Part shown: positions 5,783-8,200 of the stretch, in pieces
Position numbering within the stretch: position 1 is the stretch's first letter
How the letters are laid out: each line of letters begins with the position of its first letter
Made by a program: the position numbers and the translations under genes
The notes under the pieces: model-generated
Database searches by the model: none
Told to the model about the DNA's origin: nothing
The model's input: the letters and a program-made list of their open reading frames with translations, nothing else
Assembly (NCBI GenBank): GCA_002400365.1
Contig: DHFK01000108.1
Coordinates: 1-8,200, forward strand
Direction: 5' to 3'
Source: Anaerolineales bacterium UBA4826
GTDB lineage: Bacteria > Chloroflexota > Anaerolineae > UBA4142
DNA: 8,200 nucleotides

Positions 5783-6865
5783 TCATCCCTTCGACCGATG
5801 CACGATGAGAATTCCCGCCAGCACCACCAGCCCGCCGGCAACCTGCACCGCGCCGAGCGGTTGACCGAGCAGCGGGACCGCGAGAATCGCCGTGAACACC
5901 GGCTGCCCGAGCAGCGTGGGCGAGACGATGGACGCGGGCAAGTGACCGAGCGCGTAACTGACCGCCAGCCATCCGCCGACCTGGGTGATGAGCGCGAGCG
6001 CGATGAGATTGGCGTAGGTCGCGAACGCATAGCCGGTGAACGACTGCTGGAGAACCACGCTCAGCCCGAACAATACCATCGCGCTCGTCGCAACCGAAAC
6101 CCACCACGCGCCGAGCGAACTGAGTTTATCGCGCGCGCGTTCAGCCGCCAGAAAGAACATGCCGTAGAAAAAGCCGGCGGCAAGCCCGAGCAAATCGCCC
6201 TGACCCAGCGACGGATGCAGCAAGAAATCTTGCCCAAGAATCACCGCCACGCCGAGCATTGCGAGCAGCAGTCCACCCCAAAACAACGGGCGCAGTTTCT
6301 CTTTGAACAGGATCAGCGCGCCGACGCCGACCCAGAGCGGCGAGGTGTTCGCGAGCAGCGTCGCGTTGGCGACATTTCCAATGAGGACCGCGGTGTTCCA
6401 CGCTGCCAGGTCGCCGGCGAAAAACAAGCCACCCAGCACCGCGAGTAGGATGTGGCGAGTGACAGGTGATGCGTGCGATTCTGCGTTTGTCATTGCGAGC
6501 ACTTGATTGTCATTGCGAGGGCGGTTTTTGCCCGAAGCAATCCCCACAGTGCTTTGGGGATTGCTTCCTTGCAGGATGCTTCGCGATCGCTTCGCTCGCA
6601 ATGACAATACCTGCGCGGCAAACGGAATCGCCATCACTGCCGCTGCGATCGCCATGCGATAGAAACCGCTCACCGCGCCGGGCGCGCCTGCCCATTTGAC
6701 AAAAATGCCGGACATGCCGATCGCGACGATGCCAAAGGCGATGGCAAGGTAGGGCAAGGCGGCACGGAGACCGGGGCGCGGGATGACGAGGCGATAGAGT
6801 GGCCCGGTGAGTGGGCGCTTGGGTGATTTGGCGATTGTGGCTACCTCTCCGTGTCTCCGCGTCAC
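5783..6865 (-). CDS. EamA/DMT-family transporter with an internal repeat-encoded insert
   Basis: This is a predicted ten-helix inner-membrane transporter of the drug/metabolite superfamily; the substrate cannot be told from sequence. Helices fall at about residues 38-58, 66-86, 138-160 and onward, with the family-typical VANATLLANTSPLWVGVGAL followed by LFKEKLRP at the end of the first EamA repeat and SPTLLGQPVFTAILAVPLLGQPLG in the second. Between helices 2 and 3, where a short loop is normal, lie about 51 polar residues (about 87-137, starting LSLRAKRSRSILQGS) encoded by the palindromic element at 6488-6606 and adjoining repeat-like DNA. The frame is intact across it. The only plausible early start is GTG at 6865, in repeat DNA and without a good ribosome binding site; TTG at residue 37 would cut into helix 1. 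The GTG overlaps the methyltransferase stop (GTGA), so re-initiation is possible. Whether the protein with the insert is functional is unknown. Confidence 0.9.
   Translation of the reverse strand: MTRRHGEVATIAKSPKRPLTGPLYRLVIPRPGLRAALPYLAIAFGIVAIGMSGIFVKWAGAPGAVSGFYRMAIAAAVMAIPFAAQVLSLRAKRSRSILQGSNPQSTVGIASGKNRPRNDNQVLAMTNAESHASPVTRHILLAVLGGLFFAGDLAAWNTAVLIGNVANATLLANTSPLWVGVGALILFKEKLRPLFWGGLLLAMLGVAVILGQDFLLHPSLGQGDLLGLAAGFFYGMFFLAAERARDKLSSLGAWWVSVATSAMVLFGLSVVLQQSFTGYAFATYANLIALALITQVGGWLAVSYALGHLPASIVSPTLLGQPVFTAILAVPLLGQPLGAVQVAGGLVVLAGILIVHRSKG
6488..6606. repeat. Palindromic repeat element inserted in the EamA reading frame
   Basis: The 12-mer tgtcattgcgag occurs at 6488-6499 and 6508-6519, and its exact reverse complement ctcgcaatgaca at 6595-6606. 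Nested inside is a perfect 13-bp inverted repeat, gaagcaatcccca (6534-6546) and tggggattgcttc (6555-6567), with an 8-nt loop. The 6508-6606 span is 99 bp, a multiple of three. Outer and inner stems together resemble dispersed non-autonomous palindromes seen in many environmental genomes (recollection only). On the minus strand it encodes polar, basic residues without a stop. No transposase or clear target-site duplication is seen. Confidence 0.88.
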
Positions 6866-6880
6866 CGTGTCTCTGTGTCT
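6849..6880. repeat. Four tandem octamers across the methyltransferase/EamA junction
   Basis: Consecutive octamers on the plus strand read ccgtgtct (6849-6856), ccgcgtca (6857-6864), ccgtgtct (6865-6872) and ctgtgtct (6873-6880). The array supplies the last codons of the methyltransferase (KDTETR), its stop codon, and the GTG start and first codons of the EamA transporter. The GTGA overlap of the two genes therefore lies inside repeat DNA. Confidence 0.82.
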
Positions 6881-8200
6881 TTCTCTACGATCGCGATTTC
6901 CTCTTTCGTCAGTCCGTACAGTTCGTACACCAGCGCGTCAATCTGCTCATCCGTTACATTGATCTCGCGTTGGAGGCGTTCGCGCGCGGCGTCGCTCTTG
7001 GCGGCTTGCTTCTGCTGGTGCAGTTCCAACATTCGCTCGACGCGCGCGACGAGTTGGTCGTGGCGCGATTGGTCGGCGGGAGGAATGGGAAACTGCAAGA
7101 TGTCTCGGATCATAATCTGGGGAAAGGTATCCGCCGCGCTGATTTGAAATCTACGCCGAAAATACCAGCCGATGCACCGCGAGTTCAAGACACCAAGCAA
7201 GAACGGGTACGTGATGGCTGCCCCCGATTCGATCTTCAACACAAATAGCAGCGTGTTGCAGTACGATGTTTCGGGAATGTATGTCGCAATCAAAGTACTG
7301 CCGACGATTTTGCGAATGAGAATCTTTTCGCCTTGATACTTTTCTGGTTTGCGCGGTTCCGCAAGCCAGGGACCATAATTGATCCAATTGTCGCGGTTCC
7401 ACAACGATTCGTAACGTCCAATGTGCATACCATCGAAAAAGGGCAGAAAGGATTTGTTCTTCTGTTTTTCAGACGTGAACGGCTTGGTATCCCGAATCTG
7501 TTTGGTTTGGGGTGGAACCCCCTTGCCGACCTGATAGACCTTTATGCCGTAGAACAATTTGGCAACATCCGCCACCTTTGGATTCCCACCTTCGATTTTC
7601 GCCAGCAAATTCATCTCGTCGATGTCGCTGCTGACGTTGAACGCGTCCTGCTGATGCCATACACTCGTTGAAATGGAAAACTCGCGTTGAGGATCGGCTA
7701 TCGCCTCGACGGGCTGACGCTTGTCGAAGGTCTTGATCGTCACCGTACTTTCATGGAACGTTTTCGTCGGCGGGGCTTTGTCAACGAATAGCAAAGTTGT
7801 ATCCACCGTTGCCCCTGCGAATATATTCGAGGGCAAGGTGACAACCTCGCGAATGTGCGTGTTCTGGAGCAAGAACGCGCGTAGGGTCTGGGTAAATCCC
7901 AAGTTCAAATACGTATCTGGAATGATATAACCCAAGCATCCGCCAATCTTTAACAAGCGCGTTGCCTGTTCCAGAAAGACAGAGTAACTTTCTCCGCGCC
8001 ATACAAACGATGTGAGACGCGATTTCAAGTAGTCGAGCGTGGCTTCGGGAAACTCTGCCCCATACGGCGGATTGCCGATCACCGCGTCGAATCCGCCCGC
8101 CGCCATGATCTCGCCGAATCCTTCGCGCTTGCTCTCCCACGTGAATGGCTTGATGCGCTCACTTGCTTTTTCGGGCAACGCGCCAATGTCATGCGCGATC
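6862..8200 (-). CDS. Eco57I/type IIG-like adenine DNA methyltransferase, 5' part missing
   Basis: This is the C-terminal part of a predicted N6-adenine DNA methyltransferase. The frame is open to the right edge (residues read IAHDIGALPEKASERIK before PFTW), so the start and the S-adenosylmethionine-binding motif I lie outside; the apparent TTG start at 8178 is not credible. Near the beginning stands GGFDAVIGNPPYGAEF, with catalytic motif IV NPPY at 8073-8062. It is followed by LLKIGGCLGYIIPDTYLNLG, typical of this fold. The later half, with scattered aromatic residues and ILIRKIVGSTLIATYIPE, fits a TaqI-like target-recognition domain. The end has the family-typical DEQIDALVYELYGLTKEEI. Such genes occur as fused restriction-methylation enzymes (type IIG) or as PglX in BREX defence; the N-terminal part needed to decide is absent. 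Hand counts of three 60-base lines (7321, 7441, 7741) give about 47-48% GC, against about 72% in one selB line (1381), suggesting acquisition by transfer. The last residues (KDTETR) come from an octamer repeat. Confidence 0.92.
   Translation of the reverse strand, partial: IAHDIGALPEKASERIKPFTWESKREGFGEIMAAGGFDAVIGNPPYGAEFPEATLDYLKSRLTSFVWRGESYSVFLEQATRLLKIGGCLGYIIPDTYLNLGFTQTLRAFLLQNTHIREVVTLPSNIFAGATVDTTLLFVDKAPPTKTFHESTVTIKTFDKRQPVEAIADPQREFSISTSVWHQQDAFNVSSDIDEMNLLAKIEGGNPKVADVAKLFYGIKVYQVGKGVPPQTKQIRDTKPFTSEKQKNKSFLPFFDGMHIGRYESLWNRDNWINYGPWLAEPRKPEKYQGEKILIRKIVGSTLIATYIPETSYCNTLLFVLKIESGAAITYPFLLGVLNSRCIGWYFRRRFQISAADTFPQIMIRDILQFPIPPADQSRHDQLVARVERMLELHQQKQAAKSDAARERLQREINVTDEQIDALVYELYGLTKEEIAIVEKDTETR

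Noticed and set aside
6488..6606. Insertion sequence or transposon with its own transposase
   Set aside because: The element is only about 119 bp, with no room for a transposase; at most it is a non-autonomous palindrome.
8176..8178. TTG as the true start of the methyltransferase
   Set aside because: The frame remains open to the window edge, and starting here would remove the S-adenosylmethionine-binding half of the enzyme, so the gene is best treated as cut by the window.

Overview
All six protein genes in this window lie on the minus strand, so transcription runs from high to low coordinates. Protein-coding DNA is GC-rich, with many GCGC runs, except for the right-hand methyltransferase gene, which is clearly lower in GC. 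The gene set (a SelB with bacterial architecture, glycerol kinase, an EamA transporter, an amidase with a proline/threonine-rich stalk) and the many short tandem and palindromic repeats at gene junctions suggest an environmental bacterium. Chloroflexota (Anaerolineae-like) is my best guess, but it rests on general impression rather than a marker gene.

Layout in the direction of transcription. (1) 8200-6862: the C-terminal two thirds or so of an Eco57I/type IIG-like adenine DNA methyltransferase, cut by the window edge. (2) 6865-5783: an EamA/DMT-family ten-helix transporter whose start overlaps the methyltransferase stop by 4 bp (GTGA). About 51 extra residues between helices 2 and 3 are encoded by a palindromic repeat element. 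(3) 5693-4170: glycerol kinase (glpK) with a clear ribosome binding site. (4) A good sigma70-like promoter with an extended -10 box at 4048-4076 starts a new unit: a 391-residue coiled-coil protein of unknown function (4021-2846), then selB (2841-970) only 4 bp later, then, after a repeat-filled gap, a membrane-anchored N-acetylmuramoyl-L-alanine amidase (832-23).

The genes do not form one evident pathway. GlpK channels glycerol into sn-glycerol-3-phosphate. SelB delivers selenocysteinyl-tRNA to recoded UGA codons. The amidase trims peptidoglycan outside the membrane. The methyltransferase probably belongs to a restriction-modification or phage-defence locus extending beyond the right edge. 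I saw no tRNA, rRNA, CRISPR array, transposase, selA, selD or selC in the window.

The most unusual aspect is the repeat content. Heptamer tandem arrays (gccatNN and cgtaaaN), octamer arrays (ccgtgtct-like and ggtgac-like) and larger palindromes occupy almost every gene junction. They also enter reading frames: they supply the possible N-terminal extension of the amidase, the last residues of the methyltransferase, the first residues of the transporter, and an internal insert in the transporter. No gene-free stretch exceeds about 150 bp.
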